A stretch of 64,000 nucleotides of DNA from Bin5 sp963662575 (GTDB lineage Bacteria; Chloroflexota; Anaerolineae; Caldilineales; Caldilineaceae): contig OY759723.1 of NCBI GenBank assembly GCA_963662575.1, positions 248,001 to 312,000 on the forward strand. Direction: 5' to 3'. Positions 10,382-19,857 of the stretch are shown here, one piece after another. Both the position numbers and the translations under genes were made by a program. Positions within the stretch are counted from its first letter, which is position 1, and each line of letters opens with the position of its first letter. The notes under the pieces are model-generated. The model was not told the DNA's origin. It saw only the letters and a list, made by a program, of their open reading frames with translations, and searched no databases.

Positions 10382-11290
10382 TCACTGGCCGCTGGCGACG
10401 CCAAAGGTCAGCCCGCGCACGAGGAACCTCTGCAATGTAAACGCCGCCACCAGTACCGGGACCACCGCGATTGTTCCCGCGGCGCTGACCACGCCCCAGT
10501 CGAGCTCATGCTGTGGAATCTGCGCCTGGATCGCGATCGGAAGCGTCATGGTTTTCATGGAATTCACGAAGTAGAGGGCGATGATGTATTCGTTCCAGTT
10601 GAAGATAAACAGCAGGATTGCGATCGAAAAAAGGCTGGGGAAGATCAGCGGCAGCAGGATGCGGCGCACGGCGCCGAAACGTGTATCTCCATCCATAAGG
10701 GCAGCTTCCTCGACGTCCATAGGTACGTCCATGAAGGTGCCGCGCAGGACCCAGACGGCGAAGGCAGTGTTGAGAACGGTATAAAGGATGATGAGTGTGT
10801 ATTTTTCGTCGATGATTCCGAGATCACTGCCGAGGAGGAAGAGAGGGATGGCGGAGGCGATGGGGGGCAGGAGAGCGACGAGGCCCATCAGGCCGACGAC
10901 GATGGCGACGAACTTGAAGGGCAGGCGCATGCGGGTGGCGGCGTAGGCGGCGGGCACTGCAATGATGAGGCAGATGATGGTTGCCAAGGTGGCAACGACG
11001 AGACTGTTGTAAACGTTTTCGAGGATGCGGCGTTCAAAGATGGTCACCCAGGCATCGAGGCGGGGCTCAGTGGGGAAGAAACGCGGGGGGATGTGGGCAA
11101 GGTCGCGTAAAGACTTGATGGAAGAGATGGCGACCCAGTACATGGGGACGAGGGTCCAGAAGGCAGCGAGGTAGAGGACGACGACGACGAACAACTTCTG
11201 CAGGTTGAAACGGCGCCCCTGCGCGGCCATTTCAACAGGATGGGGCATGGGATCGGTGGTTGCCGTCTCGCTCGCTTCTGTTTGTGCCAT
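10382..11290 (-). CDS. Carbohydrate ABC transporter permease, MalG/UgpE type
   Basis: Inner-membrane permease of 302 residues with six predicted helices. The first is near residues 34-56 (LFVVVVLYLAAFWTLVPMYWV). The MalG-type coupling loop reads EEAALMDGDTRFGAVRRILLP. ATG at 11290 has AAGGAG 10 bp upstream. It pairs with the MalF-type permease 55 bp upstream to form the membrane channel. Confidence 0.94.
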   Translation of the reverse strand: MAQTEASETATTDPMPHPVEMAAQGRRFNLQKLFVVVVLYLAAFWTLVPMYWVAISSIKSLRDLAHIPPRFFPTEPRLDAWVTIFERRILENVYNSLVVATLATIICLIIAVPAAYAATRMRLPFKFVAIVVGLMGLVALLPPIASAIPLFLLGSDLGIIDEKYTLIILYTVLNTAFAVWVLRGTFMDVPMDVEEAALMDGDTRFGAVRRILLPLIFPSLFSIAILLFIFNWNEYIIALYFVNSMKTMTLPIAIQAQIPQHELDWGVVSAAGTIAVVPVLVAAFTLQRFLVRGLTFGVASGQ

Positions 11291-11345
11291 CAGTTTACAC
11301 TCCTTATGTAAACGGCTACTGGACTTATTTTTACGGCTACAGGGC

Positions 11346-12302
11346 CTATCGGCTACTGCGCTCCACCCACAGATATCTGACGAAGAGCGTGCCGGCGATA
11401 TAGGTCATCAGCAGCATGACGAGAACCGCGGCAGAGGCGTAATGGGGCTTGAGCCGCTGGAAGGACATGCCGTAGATGTACCAGGACAAGTTCCAGGTGG
11501 CGCGGCCGGGGCCGCCCTGGGTGGTAGCGGCGATGGTGCCGATGGTGCGGGTGGACCAGACAAAGACGAGAATGGTTGCGATGGCGAACATTGGCCTGAT
11601 GTAGGGGAGGGTCATGTCCCAGAAGGCGCGCCAGCGGGTTGCGCCATCGACGGCGGCGGCCTCGTAGATGTCGCGGGGGACCTGGTTGAGGCCGGCGTAG
11701 AGAAGCAGAAATGCAAGGGGGCTGATGCGCCAGACCTCGACGACACAGAGGGCGATAAAGGCGGTATCGGCCTTCACAAGCCAGATGATAGGTTCCAAGC
11801 CGAGGGCGACGAGCGGCACGTTTACCAGTCCCAAGGTGGGGTGGTACATGATCTTCCACATCATACCGGCGACGATTTCGGAGACCATGAGTGGAATAAT
11901 AAGGATGGAAATCCAGATGGCCTTGCGGCCGGCATAGTCGCTGTGCACAAGAAGGGCCAGTCCCAGCCCGACAAGCAGGCACATGGGAACGACTACGATG
12001 CCCATCTTGAGGCTGAAAATCAGAGCGCCATGGAAGATGGTGTCGCGGGTAAGGCGGGAGAGGTTGGCCAGGCCGATCCACTCACCTTTCTCGCTGGTGA
12101 GGATCAGCCAGATGTTGTAGACGATGGGATAGAACTGGATAAGAACCAGCGTCAGGAGGCTGGGCACGATCAGCAATACGCCGAGGCGGTTGTCGCGATA
12201 GCGGAATAGTTCGGACCACATGCCTTCGGGGGGCGGCGGCTGTGAGGTCACGCTATTTGTACCCTCGCCTGGCAAGGGGCTAGCGGTCTGCTGTACGGTC
12301 AA
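11346..12302 (-). CDS. Carbohydrate ABC transporter permease, MalF/UgpA type
   Basis: Inner-membrane permease of 318 residues. After a polar leader of about 35 residues, the first helix includes LGVLLIVPSLLTLVLIQFYP. The coupling loop is IYEAAAVDGATRWRAFWDMTLP, the canonical EAA motif of UgpA/MalF-type proteins. The start is a TTG preceded by AAGGAGGG at 5-6 bp, a strong ribosome site that supports this choice. The gene follows the binding protein after a 13-15 bp stem-loop. Confidence 0.94.
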   Translation of the reverse strand: MTVQQTASPLPGEGTNSVTSQPPPPEGMWSELFRYRDNRLGVLLIVPSLLTLVLIQFYPIVYNIWLILTSEKGEWIGLANLSRLTRDTIFHGALIFSLKMGIVVVPMCLLVGLGLALLVHSDYAGRKAIWISILIIPLMVSEIVAGMMWKIMYHPTLGLVNVPLVALGLEPIIWLVKADTAFIALCVVEVWRISPLAFLLLYAGLNQVPRDIYEAAAVDGATRWRAFWDMTLPYIRPMFAIATILVFVWSTRTIGTIAATTQGGPGRATWNLSWYIYGMSFQRLKPHYASAAVLVMLLMTYIAGTLFVRYLWVERSSR

Positions 12303-12370
12303 CGATGCCCTCCTTGGACCGGTAGTTATTGGAGGTGAATCAGGACGCCAATGCTAGAGGGTAGGCATAG

Positions 12371-12407
12371 GGAGAGAGGAGTGAGGGGGAGTCTCACTCC
12401 TCTCTCT
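12371..12407. promoter_or_regulatory. Stem-loop between the binding-protein and MalF-type genes
   Basis: Bases 12373-12385 pair perfectly with 12393-12405, with wobble or extra pairs at the base and a 7-nt loop. It starts 14 bp downstream of the binding-protein stop on the minus strand. There is no T-run on that strand, so it looks like an mRNA-stabilising or attenuating hairpin rather than a complete terminator. Confidence 0.7.
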
Positions 12408-12420
12408 TTAGAAAGTCATT

Positions 12421-13764
12421 CTAGTTGGTAACACCCTCCATCTCAAGACGGATTTCGGCGCCAGCCTGCTCGCAGGCTTCCTGGCCGGTCATGTCACCGG
12501 CACCGACGGCGCTGAACGCCGGCCCAAGGATTGCAAGGCTGATACCTGTGGCCTGGGTGCTACGGGGCCGCCACTTGGGAGGCACCATCAGGGCCTCAAA
12601 CTGGGCCGGGAACCAGGGCTTCTCCAGGATCAGTTCAGGGTCGTTGAAGACGGACTTGCGGAAGGGGATGCCACCGGCGTGGGCGTAGGACAACGCGTGC
12701 TCCTGGTTGTAGTGCATCCACTCCATATAGGCCCAGGTGGCGTCCTTGTTCTCGGAATGGGCATTCATCACCAGGCCCCAGTGACCCATCATGGAGACAT
12801 GGGGAGCGCCAACTTCGGAGGCGGGCAGCGGCAGGTAGAGCATCTTGCCAGCTACATCCGAGTCGGTCTCGTCCTCGAAGGCGGCGTAGGCGTCGCCCGG
12901 CCAGCCGATGCCCATCATGGCGCGCCCGGAGATGACCTCGGCCACCATTTCGGTGGTGCCATAGGTATTGCCGCCCGGCGGCAGGTATTTGCTCAGCTGC
13001 TCGTAGAGCGTGAGCGCATCGCAGCCGGCCTCGTTATCGAGGATGACATTGAACTCGTCGTCGAAGATGCCACCACCCATCGACCACAGAAGAGCCAAGG
13101 CGTCACTGCCGGCTGCGCCGCGCACGTTGTAGCCGTAGAAGGGCGGGTCGCAATCGGGACAGTGGACTTGCTCGGCGATCGCCAGTACGTCATCCCAGGT
13201 TTCGGGCGGAGCGAGTCCTAGTTCGTCGAGGATGTCCTGGCGGACATAGAACATGATGACGTTGCCCTGAATGGGCAGGGCGTGCAGGTCCGGGCGCTCA
13301 CCGGTCTGGAAGTCCAAGGGGATGGGACCATAGGGAGGAGGCCATGAGAAGACGTCGTAGGAGATCTGGGGCACGTCGTCGTCGCGGGTTGCGCCGTAGG
13401 CTTCGGTCAGGTTGACGGAAAGCCCGCCGTCGACGATGTTGGGCATCCAGGGATCGTCGGCGAATATGACGTCAAATTCACCGGACTCGGTGCGGGCCAG
13501 TGAGATCACCTTTTCGAAGAATGTCGTCCAGGGGAAAGGTGCTACTTCGACCTTGATGCCCGGATTCTCTTCCTCAAACTGCGGGATCAGAGCGACGAGG
13601 CCATCAGCCAGGGGCCCCTGGGCGGTGATGATACTGATGGTGATTTCCTCGGCCATCTCCTCTTCCATGGCCCCAGAATCTGCTGGCGCGGCGGGCGCGG
13701 CGCAGGCCGACACCATGACTGCCATCACCAGGGTGAAGATGGCGAACAGATAGAGCTTTCTCAT
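12421..13764 (-). CDS. Carbohydrate ABC transporter substrate-binding lipoprotein (SBP_bac_1 family)
   Basis: Lipid-anchored solute receptor of 447 residues. The signal peptide is LYLFAIFTLVMAVMVSAC with the lipobox Cys at residue 21. Family 1 traits follow: ITAQGPLADGLVALIPQFEEENPGIKVE-type N-terminal sequence split by acidic residues, the FDVIFADDPWMPN segment and a late YMEWMHYNQEHALSYAH segment. ATG at 13764 has AAGGAGGA upstream. As the first gene of a six-gene operon it fixes the sugar specificity, which cannot be read from sequence. The downstream enzymes point to a uronate- or cyclitol-containing glycan fragment. Confidence 0.95.
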   Translation of the reverse strand: MRKLYLFAIFTLVMAVMVSACAAPAAPADSGAMEEEMAEEITISIITAQGPLADGLVALIPQFEEENPGIKVEVAPFPWTTFFEKVISLARTESGEFDVIFADDPWMPNIVDGGLSVNLTEAYGATRDDDVPQISYDVFSWPPPYGPIPLDFQTGERPDLHALPIQGNVIMFYVRQDILDELGLAPPETWDDVLAIAEQVHCPDCDPPFYGYNVRGAAGSDALALLWSMGGGIFDDEFNVILDNEAGCDALTLYEQLSKYLPPGGNTYGTTEMVAEVISGRAMMGIGWPGDAYAAFEDETDSDVAGKMLYLPLPASEVGAPHVSMMGHWGLVMNAHSENKDATWAYMEWMHYNQEHALSYAHAGGIPFRKSVFNDPELILEKPWFPAQFEALMVPPKWRPRSTQATGISLAILGPAFSAVGAGDMTGQEACEQAGAEIRLEMEGVTN

Positions 13765-13825
13765 AACTTTGCTTCCTCCTTGCTGAATAGGTTTGGAGAG
13801 AACTGCACTGGAGCTTCACTGAAAA

Positions 13826-13855
13826 ACGATACTTTCAGGCACTTGGCAAGGTCAA
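13826..13855 (-). promoter_or_regulatory. Possible sigma-70-type promoter of the MalFGK-type operon
   Basis: On the minus strand a TTGACC hexamer (13850-13855) is followed after 18 bp by TATCGT (13826-13831). It lies 62 bp upstream of the binding-protein start. The -35 matches consensus at five of six positions and the -10 only partly, so this is a moderate prediction. Confidence 0.4.
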
Positions 13856-14123
13856 ATTCCGGGGGACGATTTATCTTTTTTTGCGGTTTGGCTGGTTGGC
13901 TGGCATTCTGGTCGAAGATGCGAGATTTGTCAACTGGCCAAAAATAGCACTGAAGGACCCAAAAGCCAGATAAGGAATCTTGATAGAGAATTGGCGCGGA
14001 AATACGGTCGCTGAGGCAGTACCTATTGCAGAACTTTGCTTTGGTCTTTTCCGAGCCGGGGCTGAGAGGCGCGCAGGGGAGGCGTTCCCAGTGGCGGGAG
14101 ACCTGTGGGGCGCGGGCGGGACG

Positions 14124-14192
14124 TGTTTGTGGAGAGGGCCGTTGCGGGGGTGTCCCCCCGCACAAGGGAGGGCCGAAGGCCCGAACGCCCGC
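14124..14192. repeat. Structured dispersed repeat, copy 1 (divergent)
   Basis: This stretch shares the core GAGGGCCGAAGGCCC hairpin and a preceding G-run/C-run hairpin with the copies at 21228, 45667 and 53983. In this copy the first hairpin is GCGGGGG...CCCCCGC with a different loop. A G-T pair of the other copies is replaced here by G-C, which is consistent with selection on structure. The rest of 13856-14307 shows no credible gene. This copy lies between the small membrane protein (14308) and the MalFGK-type operon promoter. Confidence 0.8.
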
Positions 14193-14307
14193 AAAAGCAA
14201 AGAGAGAGTGAAGAGGATTGAGGCGTTAGAAAAACCAGGAGTAAGAAGGGAGAAACAGGTTCGCAGGGAGGCGCAGGTGAGCGGTCAAACGTGGGTGGAT
14301 GGAGCGA

Positions 14308-14619
14308 TTACTTATCCGGGGAGGAGGGGGGCGCAGGTTCCGTACGCTGCAACAGCTGTTTGAGCGTTGCCTGGGACTTTTCGGCCTTGCTTTGTCCCTG
14401 GATTACGGCTGATGTCACCTGGGCAGCAGTCTCTTCGGTTTTGGCGCGGGCTTTACTGCTGGCGTCCTGCAGATTTTCGAGACCAGATTGGGCTCCGCCC
14501 AGTACCCATCTCATGCCTTGGACAGCCAAGAAGGCAATGCCCAGTGGTATCAGACAGAGAAGGAAAAGATGGATTGAGATCCAGACGACGGACAGATTCC
14601 GCCAGAATTCAAGCGACAT
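14308..14619 (-). CDS. Small membrane protein of unknown function
   Basis: The 103-residue reading frame has one or two hydrophobic segments (residues 8-40: LSVVWISIHLFLLCLIPLGI and onward). A charged, Ala/Lys/Glu/Gln-rich C-terminal helix follows, which could form a coiled coil facing the cytoplasm. No family was recognised. No strong Shine-Dalgarno precedes the ATG, so the start is uncertain. It stands alone, transcribed away from the aldolase fusion gene. Confidence 0.5.
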   Translation of the reverse strand: MSLEFWRNLSVVWISIHLFLLCLIPLGIAFLAVQGMRWVLGGAQSGLENLQDASSKARAKTEETAAQVTSAVIQGQSKAEKSQATLKQLLQRTEPAPPSSPDK

Positions 14620-14916
14620 GGTATTTCGGGATAGCGGCTTGACAGGACCGGTTGTCTAAGCCTGAATATTGTCCTGTTTCTACGAAAAATACAGGCAGGG
14701 CAGCACGCGAATTGTAACAGAGCCGGACGAGCCCGTCCAGACTCGGCAGCCCTCTTCCTCTGGGCCAATTGTTAGCGCGGCTGTGCGCTTTCTGCTACAC
14801 TGCCAACTGCAGTGACCAGTCGTCGGCGGCTTGCGGTCAGTCGTGAGGCTTTTCCGCTAGGCGCTGGACTTTGATCACTGGCCACCGGTCCATTTATGCA
14901 TCTTCGGAGTTTCGAC

Positions 14917-17106
14917 ATGACTGCACGCAGTGACTATCGACATGTATCCTATCTGTGGGACGAGGAGACCGCGGCCGCGCTCGACGCGGTCGGCCGTCTG
15001 GTCTACCGCTCCAACTTGCTCGGCCAGGACCAGCGCATCACCAACACGGGCGGCGGCAACACCTCCTCGAAATATATGGAAACCGATCCTCTGAGCGGGG
15101 AATCGGTCGAGGTACTGTGGGTCAAAGGCTCGGGCGGCGACCTGCGTACTTCGAAACGGGAGAATTTCTCGTCGCTCTATATGGACAAGATCCGGCAACT
15201 GAAGGCCATTTACGATGCGGCCGACGAGAAGGGGCTCAAGACGCCGATTGAGGACGAGATGGTGGGCAAGTATCTGCATTGCGTCTACGACCTCAACCCG
15301 CGGGCCTCTTCGATCGACACGCCTCTGCATGCCTTTATCCCTGCTCCCATCGTGGATCACACGCATCCCAACGCGGTCATCGCTATAGCCGCAGCCGAGG
15401 ATGGCGAGGCGCTGACTGCCGAGATATTCGGCGATGAACTGGGCTGGGTGGACTGGCAGCGGCCCGGCTTCGATCTGGGGCTGGTGATGGGTGAGATCGC
15501 GGCCGCCAGCCCGGCGATGACCGGCATCATGATGGGAGGGCACGGTCTGATCAACTGGGCCGGGGACGACAAGACCTGCTACGAGTTGAGCCTGGACATC
15601 ATCGAGAAGGCGGCCCGTTACATCGAAAGCCGGGACAAGGGCGCGGAAACGTTTGGCGGCCAGAAATACACGGCGCTTGGCGACGACGAACGGGACGCGC
15701 TGTTGGTGGAACTGCTGCCGGCGCTGCGGGGCATGATCAGCGAGCAGAATGTTTTCGTCGGTACGGTGCAGGCGGACGAGGCGATTTTGCGTTTCGTCAA
15801 CAGCAATGACGCGGCCCGCCTCGCCGAACTGGGGACATCCTGTCCCGATCATTTCCTGCGCACAAAGATCAAGCCTCTCTATGTGGACTGGGATCCGCAG
15901 ACGAAGGATGTGGAAGGGCTGCTGGCGAAGCTGGAAAGCGGGCTGGGCAAGTACCGGCAGGATTACGCTGATTACTACAATGCGCATAGACGGGCCGATT
16001 CCCCGGCGATGCGCGATCCGAACCCGACGGTGATCCTTGTTCCGGGCGTGGGTATGATCGCGTGGGGCAAGAACAAGAGCGAGAGCCGGGTGACGGCTGA
16101 GTTCTACAACTGCGCGGTGGAGGTGATGCGGGGGGCGGAGACGGTGAGCCAGTACATGGCGCTTCCGAAACAGGAAGCGTTCGATATCGAGTACTGGCTG
16201 TTGGAGGAGGCGAAGCTGCGACGAATGCCGCCAGAACAGGAGTTGGCGCGCAACGTGGTCGTGGTGATCGGCGCGGGCAGCGGTATAGGCAGGGCAGTTG
16301 CGCACCGGGTGGCAAAGGAGGGCGCGCATGTGGTGTGCGCGGACCTGAACGCGGAGGCGGCGCAGGCGACTGCCGACGAGTTGACCGACATTTATGGGGT
16401 CGGCATAGGCGTGGCAGGGACGGGCATTTCGGCTGCGGGCGGCGCGATTGGGCTGGGCGTGGATGTGGGAGACCGCGCGAGCGTAGAGGCGCTGTTCGGT
16501 CAGACGTTGCTGGCCTATGGCGGCATTGACCATCTGGTGATCACTGCTGGCTTTTATTTTCCGCCGGATGCCAGCGGACATATCCCGGACGGGATGTGGG
16601 ACACAACGTTCAACGTGAACGTAAAGGGCGCTTATATTGTCGCGGACGAGGCTCGCAAGATCTGGGAGGCGCAAGGACTGCCCGGGGCGCTGGTGATTGC
16701 AACCAGTGTCAACGGCGCGGTGGCCAAGAAGGGGTCGCTGGCCTACGATACGAGCAAGGCGGCGGCCAACCATTTGGTGCGGGAGCTGGCGATCGAACTG
16801 GCGCCGCATGTGCGGGTCAACGGGCTGGCGCCGGCCACGGTTGTGACCGGCAGCTCGATGTTCCCGCGCGAGCGGGTCATTTCGGGGTTGCAAAAGTATG
16901 CGATCCCGTTTGACGAAGCGGAGGAGACGGACGTGCTGCGGGATCGGCTGGCCGATTTTTATGCCCAGCGCACGCTGACCAAGAAGGCGATTCTGCCGGA
17001 GGACCAGGCCGAGGCCGCTTACCTGCTGCTGAGCGGCGCGCTCGCAAAGACGACGGGCCAGATTCTGAACGTGGACGGGGGCCTGGTGGAGGCGTTCCTG
17101 CGCTAG
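14917..17106 (+). CDS. Bifunctional class II aldolase / short-chain dehydrogenase (rhamnulose-1-phosphate aldolase-SDR type)
   Basis: A fusion protein of about 729 residues. The N-terminal half (roughly 20-430) is a class II aldolase/adducin-type domain with the NTGGGNTSSKY motif near residue 43 and the DHTHPNAV segment. The C-terminal half (roughly 440-729) is an SDR with the cofactor motif GAGSGIG, Ser in TSVNGAV and the YDTSK active-site pair. The order matches the RhaE-W type enzymes that dehydrogenate a deoxy-sugar-derived alcohol and cleave the sugar phosphate. The start at 14917 is preferred over an in-frame ATG at 14896 because GGAG lies 8 bp before it. An amidase and a kelch lipoprotein follow on the same strand. 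Confidence 0.92.
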   Translation: MTARSDYRHVSYLWDEETAAALDAVGRLVYRSNLLGQDQRITNTGGGNTSSKYMETDPLSGESVEVLWVKGSGGDLRTSKRENFSSLYMDKIRQLKAIYDAADEKGLKTPIEDEMVGKYLHCVYDLNPRASSIDTPLHAFIPAPIVDHTHPNAVIAIAAAEDGEALTAEIFGDELGWVDWQRPGFDLGLVMGEIAAASPAMTGIMMGGHGLINWAGDDKTCYELSLDIIEKAARYIESRDKGAETFGGQKYTALGDDERDALLVELLPALRGMISEQNVFVGTVQADEAILRFVNSNDAARLAELGTSCPDHFLRTKIKPLYVDWDPQTKDVEGLLAKLESGLGKYRQDYADYYNAHRRADSPAMRDPNPTVILVPGVGMIAWGKNKSESRVTAEFYNCAVEVMRGAETVSQYMALPKQEAFDIEYWLLEEAKLRRMPPEQELARNVVVVIGAGSGIGRAVAHRVAKEGAHVVCADLNAEAAQATADELTDIYGVGIGVAGTGISAAGGAIGLGVDVGDRASVEALFGQTLLAYGGIDHLVITAGFYFPPDASGHIPDGMWDTTFNVNVKGAYIVADEARKIWEAQGLPGALVIATSVNGAVAKKGSLAYDTSKAAANHLVRELAIELAPHVRVNGLAPATVVTGSSMFPRERVISGLQKYAIPFDEAEETDVLRDRLADFYAQRTLTKKAILPEDQAEAAYLLLSGALAKTTGQILNVDGGLVEAFLR

Positions 17107-17189
17107 CTCGCTGGACGGAACGGGATAGTTGCGCAGGTTGCGGCCTCGCCTGACTACGATGGATTGTCTGACAACGGAGAGGAAAACTG

Positions 17190-18485
17190 ATGGCCGGAAC
17201 TGGATTTCCAAGCCCTGCAGCACTGCGCAATGGCGATGTAGATCTTATTGCGCACGTCCAGACTATCTGCGACCGCATTGACGCGGAGGATTCGCTAATC
17301 CAGGCGTTACTGCCGGAACCGGCGCGGCGGCAGCGGTTGACGGGTGAGGCCGAGGCGCTGCTGGCCCGCTATCCCGACCCGGCGCGGCGGCCCGCTTTGT
17401 TCGGGCTGCTTGTGGGCGTGAAGGACTTCTTTCGCGTGGACGGTTTCCCCACCAAGGCAGGTTCGAAACTGCCGGCGGAGCTGTTCGACGGCGCGGAATC
17501 GGAGGTCGTGACGCGCCTCAAACAGAACGGCGGGCTGGTTGCAGGCAAGACGGTCACCACCGAGTTCGCCTATTTCCAGCCGGGACCGACGCGCAATCCG
17601 CGCAATACTGAACATACGCCCGGGGGCTCAAGCAGCGGCTCGGCCGCGGGCGTGGCGACAGGTTTCTATCCACTGGCGCTGGGCACACAGACGATTGGCT
17701 CGGTCATCCGCCCGGCTGCTTTCTGCGGGGTCATCGGCTTCAAGCCTAGCTATGACCGGATCCCTACTGCTGGGATGCTTTTCTTCTCGAAATCTGTGGA
17801 TCATGCGGGGATTTTCAGCCAGAATGTAGCGATGATGAAGCTGGCCTGCTCTGCGCTGTTCGGCAGCTGGGATGACAGCGGGTGTGCGCCTCCTGAAGGT
17901 CTACCGGCCTTGGCGGTCCCGGACGGTCCTTATCTGGAGGAGGCGGAGGAGGCCGGCCTGCAGCAATTTGAAGAAACGCTTGACAGGCTGGCCGCTGAGG
18001 GGTTCCGCATCATACGCGTTCCGTTCTTCCCGAACTACGCCGATCTTAACCGTCGGCACCGACGCCTGACTGCAGTTGAAGTGGCGCAGGTCCATAGGGA
18101 GTGGTTCAGGGAGTATTCTGACCGGTACAGCGTGCATATGCACGAGATTATGAAAACTGGGGCGACGGTTTCAGACGAGGAACGGGACGGGATACGCGCC
18201 GATCAGTTGCGATTGCGCCACAAGATGGAGGAGGCGCTGCTTTCCGCAGGGGCTGATCTGTGGATTGCGCCGGCGGCGACAGGCCCTGCGCCGCACGGGA
18301 TCCACGCGACCGGCAACCCGATCATGAATCTGCCATGGACGAACGCGGGCGTGCCGGCGCTGTCGATCCCGACAGGGCAAACGGATGGCGGGCTGCCGCT
18401 GGCGGTACAGTTCTGTGCGCCGTTCGGCGCGGATGAGCGTCTGTTGGCGTGGGGTGAGGCGATCGAAGCGCAGGTGCGAGGATAG
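17190..18485 (+). CDS. Amidase signature family protein
   Basis: The 431-residue enzyme belongs to the Ser-Ser-Lys amidase family (GatA/AtzF-like folds). The lysine is in LVGVKDFF (Lys78), the glycine/serine-rich loop is GGSSSGSA (Ser147-149) and the nucleophile is in GSVIRPA (Ser171). These are spaced as in active members. ATG at 17190 is preceded by GGAGAGG. It probably hydrolyses a small carboxamide or allophanate-like compound in the cytoplasm. No GatB/GatC neighbours are seen, which argues against a role in tRNA amidation. The downstream lipoprotein begins one base after its stop. Confidence 0.93.
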   Translation: MAGTGFPSPAALRNGDVDLIAHVQTICDRIDAEDSLIQALLPEPARRQRLTGEAEALLARYPDPARRPALFGLLVGVKDFFRVDGFPTKAGSKLPAELFDGAESEVVTRLKQNGGLVAGKTVTTEFAYFQPGPTRNPRNTEHTPGGSSSGSAAGVATGFYPLALGTQTIGSVIRPAAFCGVIGFKPSYDRIPTAGMLFFSKSVDHAGIFSQNVAMMKLACSALFGSWDDSGCAPPEGLPALAVPDGPYLEEAEEAGLQQFEETLDRLAAEGFRIIRVPFFPNYADLNRRHRRLTAVEVAQVHREWFREYSDRYSVHMHEIMKTGATVSDEERDGIRADQLRLRHKMEEALLSAGADLWIAPAATGPAPHGIHATGNPIMNLPWTNAGVPALSIPTGQTDGGLPLAVQFCAPFGADERLLAWGEAIEAQVRG

Positions 18486-18486
18486 A

Positions 18487-19482
18487 ATGATGAGCAGCCG
18501 TTTACGTTTCTCTACGGTTATCTTGCCGATGGTGGCGATGCTGTTGCTGGCCGCGTGTGCGGGTCAACTGACCATCCCGGCGCAGGAGGGAGACGATGGG
18601 GGGCCTCCCCTGTCAGACGAGGCTGCAGCCATTTGGCAGAGCGGCGCGGGGATGCCGACGGCCCGCTCGGAGATGCGGGTGGGCGTCGTGGATGGGATCT
18701 TCTACGTGCCGGGCGGTTTTGGCGGGTTGACCGATTTCGCGGCGTACGATCCGACGAAGGACAGTTGGACGGAGCTGGCGCCGTTGCCGGAGCCGGCCCA
18801 CCATATGATGGTGACCGGGCACGACGACAAGGTCTACGTTTTCGGCGGGGGGCCTGATTTGAGCTGGCAGGCTACGTCATCGATCTTCGTCTATGACCCG
18901 ACGACGGAGGTGTGGACGGCGGCCGGTGCGATGCCGGAACGGCGTATGAGCGGCGAAGCGGTTTCGCTTGGGGATTTTATCTATCTGGTAGGCGGGACAG
19001 GCGGCACTACGGCGATGCTTCGTTTAGACCCTATGGATGGGTCATGGACCGTTCTGCCCGGGCCGGTGCAGCCGCGCGAGCATGTGGCGGCGGTGGCTTT
19101 CAACGACGAGCTATGGGTTATCGGCGGGCGTTGGGGCGGGACGGGCGCGCTGGCGACAGTGGAGATTTTTGATCCGGCCAGCGGGGCGTGGCGAGACGGC
19201 CCTGAGATGATCGAGGCGCGCAGCGGGTTTGGCGCGGCCGCGATGGGCGAGCGCATTATCGTCGCCGGCGGCGAGATTCTGGGTGCGCGGCCGTGGAAGG
19301 CACTCGCCAGCGCGGAGGTGTATGACGCGGTCTCTGGCGCGTGGTCGCTGCTGACGGAGCTGCCGGCGGGCATTCATGGGATGCCCGTGGTCGGTTATGA
19401 AGGGACGGCGTACGTGCTGGGTGGGTCGGACCGGGCTGGGGGGATTGACAATCGTGGGCGGGTTTTGCGGTTGAGCCCGTAA
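18487..19482 (+). CDS. Kelch-repeat beta-propeller lipoprotein
   Basis: A 331-residue exported lipoprotein. The signal peptide ends in a LLLAAC lipobox near residue 22. About five to six kelch-type blades follow, each with a GG doublet after hydrophobics (YVPGG, YVFGGG, YLVGGT, WVIGGR, IVAGGE, YVLGGS) and a downstream Tyr/Trp pair. Kelch propellers bind ligands or carbohydrate or form N-acetylneuraminate-epimerase-like enzymes, but no catalytic set is evident. The gene starts directly after the amidase stop, so co-expression is likely. Confidence 0.88.
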   Translation: MMSSRLRFSTVILPMVAMLLLAACAGQLTIPAQEGDDGGPPLSDEAAAIWQSGAGMPTARSEMRVGVVDGIFYVPGGFGGLTDFAAYDPTKDSWTELAPLPEPAHHMMVTGHDDKVYVFGGGPDLSWQATSSIFVYDPTTEVWTAAGAMPERRMSGEAVSLGDFIYLVGGTGGTTAMLRLDPMDGSWTVLPGPVQPREHVAAVAFNDELWVIGGRWGGTGALATVEIFDPASGAWRDGPEMIEARSGFGAAAMGERIIVAGGEILGARPWKALASAEVYDAVSGAWSLLTELPAGIHGMPVVGYEGTAYVLGGSDRAGGIDNRGRVLRLSP

Positions 19483-19857
19483 GGACGCAGCCCTTAGTAC
19501 GAATAACGACAGCTGCCTTAGAGCAGCCTCTTGCGCACAGGTAGCGGCGTCAGCCCCACTCCAAGGTGGAACCGGTTGCTGAACCATTGAAGGGCGGAAC
19601 CTTCACCGCCTGCGCTGGGCACGCGAATATCATCGCTTTCTTAAGCGGAGGGCTAACAGCATTGCCCACCCAATTTGGCCCTCCATGTGAACACACATTT
19701 AGAGCGGGGCGTGGTACGCTCGCGTGCGTTCCGGTGTGGGCCAAGAGTCATAAGATTCCCCCGATGGCCTGACTTAGACATTGTTTCCCCACAACAGTGT
19801 GAATCGGCAAGGTAGTACAACCTCCGTCTCCAGCTACGTCCAAGGAGAATCATAGCC
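19483..19857. other. Intergenic region with duplicated promoter-proximal sequence
   Basis: No credible gene was seen. The right part (about 19737-19857) aligns with 30420-30536 upstream of the second Gfo/Idh gene: shared stretches include CCTGACTTA, GGCAAGGTA and GGAGAA near the start codon. The duplication that created the two oxidoreductases therefore included their 5' regulatory sequence. Confidence 0.6.

Noticed and set aside
14875..17223. A 782-codon open frame antisense to the aldolase-SDR fusion
   Set aside because: Arg/His-rich translation without domains; it is the GC-rich shadow of the strongly supported plus-strand gene.
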